In this document: positions 1-9,593 of the stretch, in pieces
Layout: the number at the start of each line of letters is the position of its first letter
How positions within the stretch are numbered: position 1 is the stretch's first letter
Source: Sphingomonas sp. M1-B02
Lineage (GTDB): Bacteria > Pseudomonadota > Alphaproteobacteria > Sphingomonadales > Sphingomonadaceae
NCBI RefSeq assembly: GCF_026167525.1
Contig: NZ_CP110679.1
Coordinates: forward strand, 496,001 to 560,000
Direction: 5' to 3'
Length of the DNA: 64,000 nucleotides
Position numbers and translations under genes: made by a program
The notes under the pieces: generated by a model
Seen by the model: the letters and a program-made list of their open reading frames with translations, nothing else
Told to the model about the DNA's origin: nothing
The model's database searches: none

Positions 1-461
1 GGCAACTGGCGCGCGGCAAAGCCGGCGCTGCTATATTCAGTGCGATGGGCGGGATCCTGGAAGCGCAGGTCACGCGAAACGTTTGCCTTGGTGTCGGCGA
101 CCTTGAGCGTGAACACGCCGTCGCGCGGATCATAGCTGATCGTGCCGCTGGGGGCGCCGACGGTGGCTGCATTGCCGGTGTAGAGCGTCGCAACCGCGCC
201 TGTCGTGGCATCCGTCTTGCGGTCGAGCGCCTGGAAGCCGCCGATCGCGTCGAAGGTGGCGGCGCTCGTCACATCGAGGAAATTCGCCGGGGTCGGCGTC
301 GGCGTGGTCGTGCCGCCGCCGGTGCCGACGCCGCCGCCGGAGCCTGGTGATCCGCCTGCCGGGGGCGCGACGCTGCCGACAGTCTGCGGTGCGGTATCGC
401 CGCCGCATGCGGCGAGCAGAACGGCGCCTGAAAGCACCACGAAGTTACGGAACGAACGCAT
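1..461 (-). CDS. Lipoprotein, transferrin-binding-protein-like (partial)
   Basis: The 3' part lies beyond the left edge; about 153 N-terminal codons are visible. The product starts MRSFRNFVVLSG and has a lipobox ending LLAAC (Cys19), so it should be an outer-membrane or periplasmic lipoprotein. A low-complexity Gly/Pro/Thr linker (about residues 35-58) follows, then a region beginning NFLDVTSAATFDAIGGFQ that resembles the TbpB-like solute-binding lipoproteins common in sphingomonads. The ATG at 461 has a GGGGGAA Shine-Dalgarno just upstream. The family call is from memory of similar sequences; ligand unknown. Confidence 0.65.
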   Translation of the reverse strand, partial: MRSFRNFVVLSGAVLLAACGGDTAPQTVGSVAPPAGGSPGSGGGVGTGGGTTTPTPTPANFLDVTSAATFDAIGGFQALDRKTDATTGAVATLYTGNAATVGAPSGTISYDPRDGVFTLKVADTKANVSRDLRFQDPAHRTEYSSAGFAARQL

Positions 462-579
462 CGGAAATTCCCCCAGCCCGGAAGTTGGCTTGGGAATAAA
501 GCGGCCGTGGTTAAGAAGCTGTTTAACCCGAGTGCAAAAATCGCGCTTTTTAGGATGCTTCCAACGCAGCGTCGGGGAC

Positions 580-1359
580 TTACTTCCCCCGGCGCTTCCG
601 ATGGCTTTCGAGGTCGAGGACCGCCGAATCGGCACCTTCCGGCAACAATCCAAGTCGCCGCGCAACTTCCTGATATGCCTCGACTTCACCGCCCAGGTCG
701 CGACGGAAGCGATCCTTGTCGAGCTTCTCGTCCGTGGCGATATCCCAGAGCCGGCACCCGTCCGGGCTGATCTCGTCGGCAAGGATCACGCGTGCGAAAT
801 CATTATCCCAGATCCGGCCGAATTCGAGCTTGAAGTCGATCAGCCGGATGCCGACTCCGGCAAACAGGCCCGAAAGGAAGTCGTTCACGCGGATGGCCAT
901 GTCGGCCATGTCGTGCAGTTCCTCCTGCGTCGCCCAGCCAAACGCCAGGATATGCTCGTCGGTGACCATCGGATCGCCGAGCGCATCGTCCTTGAAATAA
1001 TATTCGATGATCGTGCGGGGCAGGGGGCCACCCTCTTCGATCCCCAGTCGCTTCGCCAAGCTGCCGGCAACGACATTGCGGCATACGACTTCGATCGGAA
1101 TGATCTCGACCTGGCGAATGAGTTGTTCGCGCATGTTGAGGCGGCGTATGAAGTGCGTGGGGATGCCGATATGGCCGAGCAGCGTGAAGATATGCTCGGA
1201 AATCCGGTTGTTGAGCACGCCCTTGCCGCTGATCGTGCCCTTCTTCTGGGCGTTGAACGCGGTCGCATCGTCCTTGAAATATTGGATAAGCGTGCCGGGC
1301 TCCGGACCCTCATAGAGAATCTTGGCCTTGCCTTCGTAGATCTGACGGCGGCGTGCCAT
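580..1359 (-). CDS. purC: Phosphoribosylaminoimidazole-succinocarboxamide synthase (SAICAR synthetase)
   Basis: PurC joins CAIR and aspartate with ATP to give SAICAR in cytosolic de novo purine synthesis. The 259-residue product has the normal family length and starts [18 protein letters not shown], the usual bacterial PurC N-terminus. Family signatures are visible: LIDFKLEFG near residue 175 and [12 protein letters not shown] just after, which line the nucleotide and CAIR site. It is followed by the lipoprotein gene at the left edge and preceded by a DUF4349 gene on the same strand, with about 110 bp between. Nothing looks unusual. Confidence 0.97.
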   Translation of the reverse strand: MARRRQIYEGKAKILYEGPEPGTLIQYFKDDATAFNAQKKGTISGKGVLNNRISEHIFTLLGHIGIPTHFIRRLNMREQLIRQVEIIPIEVVCRNVVAGSLAKRLGIEEGGPLPRTIIEYYFKDDALGDPMVTDEHILAFGWATQEELHDMADMAIRVNDFLSGLFAGVGIRLIDFKLEFGRIWDNDFARVILADEISPDGCRLWDIATDEKLDKDRFRRDLGGEVEAYQEVARRLGLLPEGADSAVLDLESHRKRRGK

Positions 1360-1440
1360 GTCGGCCTATACCCCTGAAAAGCGTGGCCCCGGCGGCACGG
1401 GATGGGACCGTACGACTGCCGGGGCGCTGGAAGGTTCGGG

Positions 1441-1467
1441 CCTATAAAGCACGGCGTGGTGCCGTGC
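1441..1467 (-). terminator. Terminator-like hairpin after DUF4349 gene
   Basis: GCACGGC (1449-1455) and GCCGTGC (1461-1467) form a perfect 7-bp stem with a 5-nt loop. Read on the minus strand it starts 3 nt after the DUF4349 stop and is followed by TTTATAG, so a weak intrinsic terminator is plausible. Confidence 0.5.
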
Positions 1468-1469
1468 AA

Positions 1470-2339
1470 TCACGCTTCGCTGGCGCGCCGTCTGCGCAGG
1501 GCGCGGAAAGCGACGACGGGAATCGCGGCGAGCAGCCCCCAGGGGAGGAGATAGATCAGCAGCGAGAGCAGGAAGCGCAGGCCGATCAGGAATACCGCGG
1601 CCGAGCCGGAGAGCGATTCGCCAAGCTGTGCGCCGATCTGACCGGCCGATGGCGCGATCGCGGCATAACGGATCTGGAAGTCGGACATTGCGACGCGGCC
1701 CCTTAGCTCGGCGAGCCAGCTCCGGCCCTGTTCCAGCTCTCCCTGCGCCTGAGCGATGCTGCGTTCTGCGTCGAGCAGATCGGCGGGCGTGCCGCCGCGC
1801 TTGCGAAGCATTTCGGTGTGCCGCGCGACGAGCAGTTCGCGCTGGCGAACGCGGGCCTCGGTATCGACGATCTGCTTGGAGACTTCGTCGGTGGCAATCG
1901 TGGCGTTTTCGGCGCGGCCGCCAGCCGCGTTGACGCTGTGATCCAGCAGGACCTGAAAGCGGTGGGCTTCGCTGGTGGCGACACGCAGCTTGAGCGAGGC
2001 TGCATTGGACCGGTCGCTGCCCACGCCGCGCTCGAGCCCGACGAGCTGGCAGCGTGACGGCCCCATTTCCGCGCACAGTTCGCGGTGCGCGTCTTGCGCG
2101 GTGGCGATCTTATCGCCGGGGACCAGATAAGACAGTGTGTAGGCATAGCTGAGTTGCGGCAGCGTCGTCGGAAGCTTCGATCGGGGATCGGCGGGCACGG
2201 CGCTCCGGGCGATGTCGGCGGCGAGCGCGTCGTTCGGGACGCCCTCCGCAACCGATTGGCCGGGCTGCGTGGTATCCGGATTTTCCGCCGAACAGGCGGC
2301 CAGGGTCGCGGCGGTGGCAAGCGCTAGGATGCGGCGCAT
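1470..2339 (-). CDS. DUF4349 domain lipoprotein
   Basis: The 289-residue product starts MRRILALATAATLAAC, a lipoprotein signal with Cys16. The centre contains the DUF4349 pattern (VDTEARVRQRELLVARHTEML, then an A/E/Q/R-rich coiled coil such as LLDAERSIAQAQGELEQ). The C-terminus holds one long hydrophobic segment (about 250-278) followed by the basic tail RALRRRRASEA. It is probably anchored at both ends in the envelope; the family's function is unknown. The ATG at 2339 was chosen because GGAGA lies 7 nt upstream and the signal peptide starts there; an in-frame extension upstream is not needed. Confidence 0.85.
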   Translation of the reverse strand: MRRILALATAATLAACSAENPDTTQPGQSVAEGVPNDALAADIARSAVPADPRSKLPTTLPQLSYAYTLSYLVPGDKIATAQDAHRELCAEMGPSRCQLVGLERGVGSDRSNAASLKLRVATSEAHRFQVLLDHSVNAAGGRAENATIATDEVSKQIVDTEARVRQRELLVARHTEMLRKRGGTPADLLDAERSIAQAQGELEQGRSWLAELRGRVAMSDFQIRYAAIAPSAGQIGAQLGESLSGSAAVFLIGLRFLLSLLIYLLPWGLLAAIPVVAFRALRRRRASEA

Positions 2340-2510
2340 GGGCAAGTCTCCAGCAGTAGGAGCCGTCATCCCATCACGACGCAGGGACAAAGTAAAGCCG
2401 TAAAATAGCCGTAACCATGGCCAAAATGTGGCATCCTGCCTTATTATTCCATTTTGATGGGCGGCTCCGATGGCGGCAGGATGGCGACAGGCGTAAAGCC
2501 AGCCCTACAC

Positions 2511-2551
2511 TTGACCGACCTGGTTATATAGCGCATAGCTTATATAACGAG
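2511..2551 (+). promoter_or_regulatory. Promoter/operator of the ArsR gene
   Basis: GTTATATA (2523-2530) and TATATAAC (2541-2548) form a perfect 8-bp inverted repeat with a 10-bp spacer, and a further half-like GGTTATG follows at 2551. TTGACC at 2511 could be the -35 element. Dyads of this form just ahead of an ArsR gene are usually the autoregulatory operator. The -10 is not clear. Confidence 0.6.
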
Positions 2552-2561
2552 GTTATGTAGT

Positions 2562-2879
2562 TTGAATCTGGACTCGACCTTCGGCGCCCTCGCGGACCCG
2601 ACACGACGCGCGATCCTTGCCCAGCTCGCTTTGGGTGAGGCCACGGTGATGGACATCGCCCGGCCCTTCGCGATGTCGCAGCCTGCGGTGTCGCGGCACC
2701 TCAAGGTGCTCGAAGGCGCCGGTCTCATCGTGCGGCGTATCGACGGCACGAAGCGGCCGTGTCGGCTCGTGCCCGGCGCACTCGACGCGATCGACGCATG
2801 GCTGACACAGCTCCGCGAGGGGCTGGAGATGAATTATGATCGACTCGATGCCCTGTCGGGGAGCCCGCGCAACGATTGA
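2562..2879 (+). CDS. ArsR-family winged-helix transcriptional regulator
   Basis: A 105-residue DNA-binding protein that begins with the family hallmark FGALADPTRRAILAQL and has the recognition-helix region MSQPAVSRHLKVLEGAGLI. There is no CxC metal site, so it belongs to the metal-independent ArsR group often paired with SRPBCC genes. Translation starts at TTG (2562) with GAGG upstream; no ATG fits. The SRPBCC gene starts 13 bp downstream and a DUF1801 gene overlaps that one, so the three form one transcription unit. The inverted repeat directly upstream suggests autorepression. Confidence 0.92.
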   Translation: MNLDSTFGALADPTRRAILAQLALGEATVMDIARPFAMSQPAVSRHLKVLEGAGLIVRRIDGTKRPCRLVPGALDAIDAWLTQLREGLEMNYDRLDALSGSPRND

Positions 2880-2892
2880 GAAAGGACGAGCC

Positions 2893-3357
2893 ATGTCGAA
2901 ACTCGAGATCAAGACCGACGGTGAGACCAATGTTATCGTGACCCGCCAGTTCGCGGCGGCGCCGGAGGCGGTCTATCGGGCGCATATCGAACCGGAGCTG
3001 ATCCAGAAATGGATGCTCGGGCCAGACGGGTGGACGATGCCCCTGTGCATCAACGATGCCCGGCCGGGCGGGGAAATCCGCTACGAATGGGCGAATGGCG
3101 ACGGTCATCGCTTCCAGCTCACCGGCGAATTCATCGAACTCACGCCGTTCAGTCGGATCGAGCATGTCGAGCGGATGCACCTGCCCGATCCCACGCCCGA
3201 CAATCATATCGTCACCACGTTCGAGGCCAGCGGCACGGGGACGTTGATGACGATGCTGATGACCCTGCCCGACGCCGAGACGCGGGCGGCCATGCTCGCC
3301 ACCGGTATGGAGCATGGCATGGAGGCCGGATATGTCCGGCTCGAAGCCCTGGTCTAG
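2893..3357 (+). CDS. SRPBCC (AHSA1-like) domain protein
   Basis: A 154-residue single START/Bet v1-like domain. Visible features are VTRQFAAAPEAVYRAHIEPELIQKWM at the front, the central acidic patch GGEIRYEWANGDG and a C-terminal helix ending MEAGYVRLEALV. Such proteins bind hydrophobic ligands in a deep cavity; no ligand can be named. The start was set at the ATG at 2893 because GAAAGGA lies just upstream and the longer frame overlaps the arsR gene. ArsR plus SRPBCC pairs are very common in alphaproteobacteria. Confidence 0.88.
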   Translation: MSKLEIKTDGETNVIVTRQFAAAPEAVYRAHIEPELIQKWMLGPDGWTMPLCINDARPGGEIRYEWANGDGHRFQLTGEFIELTPFSRIEHVERMHLPDPTPDNHIVTTFEASGTGTLMTMLMTLPDAETRAAMLATGMEHGMEAGYVRLEALV

Positions 3358-3795
3358 GCGCATGGAAGAGGCCATTCGCGCGTATCACGAGGCACAGGCT
3401 CCGGAATGGCGACATATCTGCGAGCGACTTGCGGACGAGATTGCGCGGGGACTTCCTGAAGCAAGCGCCAGGCTCTGGCACGGCGGCCCGGTGTGGTTCC
3501 TCAGCGGCAATCCGATCGTCGGCTATTGGTGCGCAAGGGGCGGGTGCAGCTCTTGTTCTGGAGCGGTCGATCGTTCGACGAGCCAGGCCTTGCGCCCGAA
3601 GGCAAGTTCCAGGCGGCGGAGGCGAACTATGCGAGCGTCGATGCGGTGGACTCGGACCTTCTGCACCGATGGCTGGCGGCTTCGCGGACGATCCAATGGG
3701 ACTATAAGAACATCGCAAAACGACGCGGCAGGCTCGAGCGGCTGGATAGCGCTTCGGCTACGGACAGGTTGGACGCACCGCGGCATTCTGCATAA
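3332..3795 (+). pseudogene. DUF1801 protein, frameshifted
   Basis: The N-terminal half (MEEAIRAYHEAQAPEWRH to LSGNPIVGY) reads in one frame and the C-terminal half (VRKGRVQLLFWSGRSFDEPG to IQWDYKNIAKRRGRLERL) in another. Together they give a complete DUF1801 domain, a small fold of unknown function. Continuity is restored by adding one base near 3523, so the gene is broken by a 1-nt deletion or a sequencing error. The likely start is ATG 3332, which has GGAGG 7 nt upstream and overlaps the SRPBCC gene by 26 bp; ATG 3362 is an alternative. It is third in the arsR cassette. Confidence 0.8.
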
Positions 3796-3843
3796 TTCGC
3801 CGCGCTTTTCCCATGCCGGCCCGCCTGCTATCGCGTTCCCGAT

Positions 3844-6084
3844 ATGACCCTCGACACCGAAACGCCCGATCCCGCCGGCCAGTCCGACGTTCCGTTCGAT
3901 ACCGCGCTGTCCGAGCGCTATCTCGTCTATGCGATGTCGACGATCACCGCGCGCTCGCTGCCCGATGTGCGCGACGGGTTGAAGCCGGTGCATCGCCGCT
4001 TGCTCTGGGCGATGCGGCTGCTGCGGCTCGATCCTGCCTCGGGCTACAAGAAATGCGCGCGCGTCGTCGGCGACGTCATCGGCAAATATCATCCGCACGG
4101 CGATCAGTCTGTCTATGACGCGATGGTCCGCCTCGCGCAGACCTTTGCGCTGCGCTATCCGCTGGTCGACGGGCAGGGCAATTTCGGCAATATCGACGGC
4201 GATAATGCCGCCGCCTATCGCTATACCGAAGCCCGGCTGACCCAGGTCGCAATCGACCTGATGGACGGGCTCGACGAGAATGCCACCGATTTCCGCCTGA
4301 CCTATAATGGAGAGGAGGAAGAGCCCGAGCTGTTCCCGGGCCTGTTCCCCAATCTGCTCGCCAATGGCGCCGCCGGCATCGCGGTGGGGATGGCGACCTC
4401 GATCCCCCCGCACAACGCCGCGGAATTGATCAACGCCGCGGTCGCGCTGATCGATCAGCCGCAAGCGGACGTGCTAGACTATGTCAGCGGGCCCGATTTC
4501 CCGACCGGCGGCGTCGTCGTCGACAGCCCCGCCGCGATCCGCGAATCCTATGTGACCGGCCGCGGCAGCTTTCGTGTCCGTGCGAAGATCGAGAAGGTGA
4601 CCGAGAAGGGCGGCGGCTGGCACCTGCTCGTTACCGAGATCCCCTACGGCGTCCAGAAGGGCAAGCTGATCGAGGCGATCGCCGAGCTGATCAACGACAA
4701 GAAGCTCCCGATCCTCGGCGACGTCCGCGACGAATCCGCCGACGATTTGCGCATCATCCTCGAGCCGCGCAGCCGCACGGTGAGCGCCGAGGATCTGATG
4801 AACAGCCTGTACCGGCTGTCGGACCTCGAAATCCGCGTTCCGCTCAACCTCAACGTACTCGATGCGCTGCACACGCCGCGGGTGATGAGCCTGCACGAGG
4901 CGCTGACCCAGTGGCTCGCGCACCAGTTCATCGTCCTCCAGCGCAAGTCGCAGCATCGACTCGACAAGATCGGCGACCGGCTCGAGATCGTCGCGGGCTA
5001 TATCACCGCCTTCCTCAACCTCGATCGGGTCATCGAGATCATCCGCACCGAGGATGAGCCGAAGCCGATCATGATGGCGGAGTTCGAGCTGACCGATCGC
5101 CAGGCCGAAGCGATCCTAAACATGCGGCTCCGCTCGCTGCGCCGGCTCGAGGAGATGGAGCTTCGGAAAGAGCAGGCAGCGCTGGAGAAAGAGAAAGGCG
5201 AGCTCGAGCTCTTGCTCTCGTCCGACGCGCGCCAGCGCACGCGGATGAAGCGCGATCTCGGCAAGCTGCTCGTTCGCTACGGTCAGGATACGCCGCTGGG
5301 CGCACGTCGCACTGCGATCACCGAAGCCGGGCCGACCCGCGAGATTCCGCTCGAGGCGATGATCGAGCGCGAGCCGATCACCGTTATCCTGTCGCAGCGC
5401 GGATGGATCCGGGCGATGAAGGGGCATGTCGAGCTCGCGTCTGCGGAGACCCTGAAGTTCAAGGAAGGCGACGGCCCGCTCTACGCCTTTCACGCCCAGA
5501 CCACCGACAAGATCCTGCTCGCCGCCGACAATGGCCGTTTCTACACGCTGGGCGGCGACAAGTTGCCCGGCGGGCGCGGCTTTGGCGAGCCCGTGCGGCT
5601 GATGATCGACCTGGAGGGCGAGCGGACCATCGTCGCCTTGATGCCGGCGGTGGCGAGCCAGAAGCTGCTGCTCGCGGCGAGCGACGGGCGTGGCTTCATC
5701 GTCAACGTGTCTGACGTGATCGCGGAAACCCGCAAGGGCAAGCAAGTGGTGACTCCACGCGCGGGCGCCCGGCTCAAGATCGTTCGACGCGTCGGCACCG
5801 AGGACGATACGATCGCGGCGATCGGCGACAATCGAAAGATGCTGGTATTCCCGATCACCGAAGTCGCCGAGCTGGCGCGGGGGCAGGGGGTGCAGCTCCA
5901 GCGCTACCGCGACGGCGGGCTTTCGGATGCGATCAGCTTCCGCATGGCCGATGGGCTGAGCTGGGCGATGGGCGGCGAGAGCGGGCGGACGCGGACCGAG
6001 ACCGATCTCTCGCCGTGGCGCGCGGCGCGGGGCGCGGCGGGGCGAATGCCGCCGACCGGTTTCCCACGCGACAACCGCTTCTAG
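3844..6084 (+). CDS. parC: DNA topoisomerase IV subunit A
   Basis: The 746-residue breakage-reunion subunit of topoisomerase IV, which decatenates daughter chromosomes with ParE. The N-terminal GyrA/ParC domain contains [15 protein letters not shown] and the catalytic tyrosine in [12 protein letters not shown] (Tyr127). The coiled coil lies around residues 430-490 and the degenerate beta-propeller CTD covers about 500-746. ParC rather than GyrA is called because the GyrA-box of gyrase is absent and the CTD is short. In the quinolone pocket Gln88 stands where E. coli ParC has Ser80; Asp92 matches Glu84. It follows the DUF1801 remnant with 48 bp between. Confidence 0.93.
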   Translation: MTLDTETPDPAGQSDVPFDTALSERYLVYAMSTITARSLPDVRDGLKPVHRRLLWAMRLLRLDPASGYKKCARVVGDVIGKYHPHGDQSVYDAMVRLAQTFALRYPLVDGQGNFGNIDGDNAAAYRYTEARLTQVAIDLMDGLDENATDFRLTYNGEEEEPELFPGLFPNLLANGAAGIAVGMATSIPPHNAAELINAAVALIDQPQADVLDYVSGPDFPTGGVVVDSPAAIRESYVTGRGSFRVRAKIEKVTEKGGGWHLLVTEIPYGVQKGKLIEAIAELINDKKLPILGDVRDESADDLRIILEPRSRTVSAEDLMNSLYRLSDLEIRVPLNLNVLDALHTPRVMSLHEALTQWLAHQFIVLQRKSQHRLDKIGDRLEIVAGYITAFLNLDRVIEIIRTEDEPKPIMMAEFELTDRQAEAILNMRLRSLRRLEEMELRKEQAALEKEKGELELLLSSDARQRTRMKRDLGKLLVRYGQDTPLGARRTAITEAGPTREIPLEAMIEREPITVILSQRGWIRAMKGHVELASAETLKFKEGDGPLYAFHAQTTDKILLAADNGRFYTLGGDKLPGGRGFGEPVRLMIDLEGERTIVALMPAVASQKLLLAASDGRGFIVNVSDVIAETRKGKQVVTPRAGARLKIVRRVGTEDDTIAAIGDNRKMLVFPITEVAELARGQGVQLQRYRDGGLSDAISFRMADGLSWAMGGESGRTRTETDLSPWRAARGAAGRMPPTGFPRDNRF

Positions 6085-6130
6085 TCCGGATCCCGCGCTT
6101 CAGCCCGATTTAACCAATTCCCTCTAGGGG

Positions 6131-7846
6131 ATGAAGGCAATGGCGTTTGGACGCATCAAGCCTGCCCCCCACCAGCCCGCGGAGACCGCTCCGAAGGTGC
6201 CGGACGCGCTTGCCGTCGGCCCGCTCGATACGGCGATGATGCTCGATCTGCTGCCGGTGCCCGCGGCGACCGTCTTTCTCGAGGGAGGCAAGTTTCGGTT
6301 CGGCGCGCTCAACAAGCCGTTCCGCACGGCCGGGCTGGGCACGGTGGCGCAGGAATCGCCGTTGATCCGCCTGCTCGGCACCCGCCTGCGCCGCTTTCTG
6401 GAGTCCGACGAAACCCATTGCGAGATCAGCTGGCAGTTTGGCGAGGAAGTCGACTGCCGCTATTTCCGCGTGCTGTTCGCCCGGCGCGCCTCGGACCGGG
6501 GGGCGCGCAGCTGCCTGGTGACGCTGGTCGACCTTACCGCCGAGCTGCGCACCGAGCATAGTCTGCGCCGCGAGATGGCGACCGACAGTCTAACCGGCCT
6601 GCCAAATCGCGCCGGGTTCAGCGACCAGCTCGAAAATGCGATCGCCCCGGGTGAGTCGGCGCGCTTTGCGGTGCTGGTAATCAATCTCGATCGATTCAGC
6701 CGCGTCAATGCCTGCATGGGCGGGCTGGCGGGCGATGAGGTGCTGATCTCCGTCGCCCGGCGCCTGAAGGGCGCGCTGCGCGGACGCGACATATTGGCGC
6801 GGATGGGCGGCGACGAGTTCGGCGTGCTGTTGACGCTCGACGAAGGGCTCGCCGACGCGCTCCAGGTAGCCAAGCGTATCGAAGCGGCGCTGACCACGCC
6901 GTTCCGTCTCTCTGCGTTCGAGATCAGGGTCGATTGCTCGATCGGTATTGCGATGGGCATCGACGATTCGGGCGATCCGGAAGATCTGATCCGTCACGCG
7001 CAGTTTGCGGTGAAGCGCGCGAAGAAGAGCGGCCGTACCGAAATCTATCAGGCGCGCGCCTTCGACATCGCTCGCGAACAGTTCAGCATCGAGACCGAAC
7101 TGCGCCGCGCGATCGAGAACGGCAAGATGACGCTGAGCTACCAGCCGATCTGCGATCTGGGAACCGGCAAGATCACTTCCTTCGAGGCGCTGGCGCGCTG
7201 GACGACCGAGGACGGTGTCAAGCTCTCGCCGGACGAATTCATTCCGGTCGCCGAGGAATCGGGACTTATCATCCCGCTCGGCCGCTGGGCGATGGAGGAA
7301 GCCGCCAGGGCAATTGCGGAATGGGACCGCGCGGCCGGCGGCGACTGTGGCGTGAAGGTTGCGGTCAATCTCTCCGCAATCCAGCTGCAACGCGACAGCA
7401 TTCCCGAAATGGTCGAGGCGGCGCTCGCCCGGCACAACGTTTCGGGCAAAAGGATCACACTTGAGCTCACCGAGAGCGCGATCGTCAGCGACCCCGATCG
7501 GATCACTCGAACGATGATAGCGCTCAAGGACATGGGCACCACGCTCGCGATGGACGATTTCGGCACCGGCTATTCCAACCTGGCCTATCTCCAGAAACTG
7601 CCTATCGACATCCTCAAGATCGACCGAAGCTTCGTCTCGGGAATGCTGGCGGATCGCGACAAGGTCGCGATCGTCCGCGCGATCCTCAGCCTCGCGCAGG
7701 CGCTGGGCATGCAGACGACGGCCGAAGGCATCGAGACCAACGAACTGGCGCAGACGCTGGCGGCGCTGGGCTGCTCCTATGGCCAGGGCTATCTCTACGC
7801 CCGCCCGCTGGCCGAGGCCGATGCCTACGCGTTGCTGAGCGCCTGA
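6131..7846 (+). CDS. GGDEF-EAL protein (diguanylate cyclase / c-di-GMP phosphodiesterase)
   Basis: A 571-residue cytosolic protein with no membrane segment. An N-terminal PAS-like region (about 38-140) leads into a GGDEF domain (about 148-308) with intact GGDEF at 226-230 and an RxxD inhibitory site (RGRD 217-220) at the right spacing. The EAL domain (about 316-570) has FEALARW (EAL at 352-354), ELTES, DDFGTGYSNL and KIDRSF. Both halves look catalytically competent, so it could make and degrade c-di-GMP or use one half as a regulator. The start may be ATG 6131 or 6140, since AGGGG lies nearer the ideal distance from the second. Its 3' end overlaps the convergent CCA gene by 22 bp. Confidence 0.95.
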   Translation: MKAMAFGRIKPAPHQPAETAPKVPDALAVGPLDTAMMLDLLPVPAATVFLEGGKFRFGALNKPFRTAGLGTVAQESPLIRLLGTRLRRFLESDETHCEISWQFGEEVDCRYFRVLFARRASDRGARSCLVTLVDLTAELRTEHSLRREMATDSLTGLPNRAGFSDQLENAIAPGESARFAVLVINLDRFSRVNACMGGLAGDEVLISVARRLKGALRGRDILARMGGDEFGVLLTLDEGLADALQVAKRIEAALTTPFRLSAFEIRVDCSIGIAMGIDDSGDPEDLIRHAQFAVKRAKKSGRTEIYQARAFDIAREQFSIETELRRAIENGKMTLSYQPICDLGTGKITSFEALARWTTEDGVKLSPDEFIPVAEESGLIIPLGRWAMEEAARAIAEWDRAAGGDCGVKVAVNLSAIQLQRDSIPEMVEAALARHNVSGKRITLELTESAIVSDPDRITRTMIALKDMGTTLAMDDFGTGYSNLAYLQKLPIDILKIDRSFVSGMLADRDKVAIVRAILSLAQALGMQTTAEGIETNELAQTLAALGCSYGQGYLYARPLAEADAYALLSA

Positions 7847-8997
7847 GCCACCAGGCTGTCGGCCAGTTGCTCGACGCGCGCCGCATCGGGAAAGTCCTCT
7901 GCAATCCAGCGATCCTCGATCTGGCGAAGTAGGCGCGCGACGTCCGGACCCTTTGAAAGCCCGCGTGCGACCAGCGCGCCCCCCCCGATCGGCAGGCGGG
8001 GCAGGGGCCAGTCCGACACGAGCCTGGCGTCAGCCGGCCGGCCAGCCAGAAGCAGCATATCGACCGCGCCTTCGGTGCCGATACGATACGCCATGGCCTT
8101 CGGCAGGTCGGCTAGCGCGCCCGCCGCGACCACGAGTCGCTTGCGCTGCGCCTTCGATAGCTTGAGCCGCGCGCCGATCGTCTCCGCCGTCTGTGCGTCT
8201 GCGGGGAGCAGCGCCGCGAGCCGGCGGACGGCGTCGGTCTCGATTCCTGCCGACGCCTCATGCCGGGAGAGCTGACCCAGTCGCTCGACGCCTGATTGCT
8301 CGATTTCGGGCAGCACCGGTTGGAAGATGCCTCGATCGACCATCAGATCGACGACGCGGACGGCGTCCTTTGCGACCAGGAGCTTGAGCAGCTCGTCGGC
8401 AATCCGTTCGCGCGACAAGGCCATGAGGTCGTTCGCCCGTGCTGCGCAGGCCGCAAGTCCCTCGGCATCGGGCTGGTCGCCGAAGCGCGCGAGGAAGCGG
8501 AAGAAGCGGAGGATGCGCAAATGATCCTCGGCGATGCGCTGCAGCGGATCGCCGATGAAGCGGACGTGGCGCGCATCGAGATCGGCCCGCCCGCCGAAAT
8601 AGTCGAACATTTCCCCCGTGCGCGGATCGGCGTAGAGCGCGTTCATCGTGAAGTCGCGCCGCGCGGCATCCGCACGCCAATCGTCGGTGAAGGCCACCGT
8701 GGCGTGGCGGCCGTCGGTCGACACGTCGCGGCGCAGCGTCGTGACTTCGACCGGGCCGCTCTCGATCACCGCGGTGATCGTGCCGTGCGCGAGGCCGGTG
8801 GGCACGGCACGGATACCCGCGCTTCCGAGCAGGTCGAGGACATCCTCGGGAGGCAGCGGCGTGGCGATGTCGATGTCGGACACCGGGATCTGCAGCAGGG
8901 TGTCGCGTACGCAGCCCCCGACGAACCGGACGTCTCCCAACACCTCGACCAGCCGGTCGAGCCCTGCACGATGACGCCAATCGGCATCCGGCAGCAT
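7825..8997 (-). CDS. cca: CCA tRNA nucleotidyltransferase / poly(A) polymerase family
   Basis: The enzyme adds or repairs the CCA end of tRNA. The 390-residue product carries the class II nucleotidyltransferase head: FVGGCVRDTLL (about 27-37) and the metal-binding DID of PVSDIDIATPL. Then come RRDFTMNALYADP and DPLQRIAEDHLRILRFFRFLARFG, typical of bacterial CCA-adding enzymes. The ATG at 8997 was chosen because it overlaps the stop of the upstream Nudix gene (TGATG) and has GGGAA 5 nt upstream; ATG 9009 is possible. It is the last gene of a DUF1285 / Nudix / cca operon. An exclusive poly(A) polymerase role cannot be excluded. Confidence 0.93.
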   Translation of the reverse strand: MLPDADWRHRAGLDRLVEVLGDVRFVGGCVRDTLLQIPVSDIDIATPLPPEDVLDLLGSAGIRAVPTGLAHGTITAVIESGPVEVTTLRRDVSTDGRHATVAFTDDWRADAARRDFTMNALYADPRTGEMFDYFGGRADLDARHVRFIGDPLQRIAEDHLRILRFFRFLARFGDQPDAEGLAACAARANDLMALSRERIADELLKLLVAKDAVRVVDLMVDRGIFQPVLPEIEQSGVERLGQLSRHEASAGIETDAVRRLAALLPADAQTAETIGARLKLSKAQRKRLVVAAGALADLPKAMAYRIGTEGAVDMLLLAGRPADARLVSDWPLPRLPIGGGALVARGLSKGPDVARLLRQIEDRWIAEDFPDAARVEQLADSLVAQALSNA

Positions 8998-9593
8998 CAG
9001 ATTTCCCATCGCATCCGCCTCGAAAGGTTGATCAGCATGGCTGCGGTGGCGCCCCAGATCCGGCGCTCTCTCCACAGGATCTCATAATAACGTCGCTCCC
9101 GACCAAGATGCTCGGCGACGCGTTGCACATGATTGGCGGGGTCGAACAGAAAGGAGAGCGGAACCTCGAATACGTCGGCGACTTCCGCCTCGGCGGGTAC
9201 CAGCGGCAGATCGGGCGGTACGACGCCGACAACCGGAGTGACATCGAAGCCGGTGACCGTGCGATAGCGATCGGCGACACCTATCACCCAGACCTTTCCG
9301 GCGGAGAGCGCGATTTCCTCCTCGGCTTCGCGCAGCGCCGCGCCGACGGGGCCGTCATCGTCCGGATCGATCCGCCCGCCCGGAAACGCGACTTGTCCGG
9401 CATGGCTGCGCAGTGTCTCGGTCCGCGTGGTCAGGATAATTCCGGGCTCCGCACGATCGGTGATCGCGACCAGCACCGCCGCCTCGCGGCCGGCAACCTG
9501 GGGATCGATGAGGTAATCGTCGCTCGGAAGCAGGATCGGGGCCTCCGCATGCGGGGCCTCCAGGGCGGCGCGCAGCCGATCGGCGAGACTCAT
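8997..9593 (-). CDS. CoA pyrophosphatase (Nudix hydrolase)
   Basis: A 198-residue Nudix enzyme that probably splits coenzyme A into 4'-phosphopantetheine and 3',5'-ADP. The CoA-specific signature is clear: LTTRTETLRSHAGQVAFPGG, followed by the Nudix box GGRIDPDDDGPVGAALREAE continuing EEIAL. The ATG at 9593 overlaps the DUF1285 stop by four bases (ATGA) and its own stop overlaps the cca start, so the three genes are translationally coupled. The length is typical of the NudL/YeaB group. Confidence 0.92.
   Translation of the reverse strand: MSLADRLRAALEAPHAEAPILLPSDDYLIDPQVAGREAAVLVAITDRAEPGIILTTRTETLRSHAGQVAFPGGRIDPDDDGPVGAALREAEEEIALSAGKVWVIGVADRYRTVTGFDVTPVVGVVPPDLPLVPAEAEVADVFEVPLSFLFDPANHVQRVAEHLGRERRYYEILWRERRIWGATAAMLINLSRRMRWEI

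Noticed and set aside
205..1377. 390-codon open frame opposite purC
   Set aside because: Covers purC in antisense and shows low-complexity shadow sequence only.
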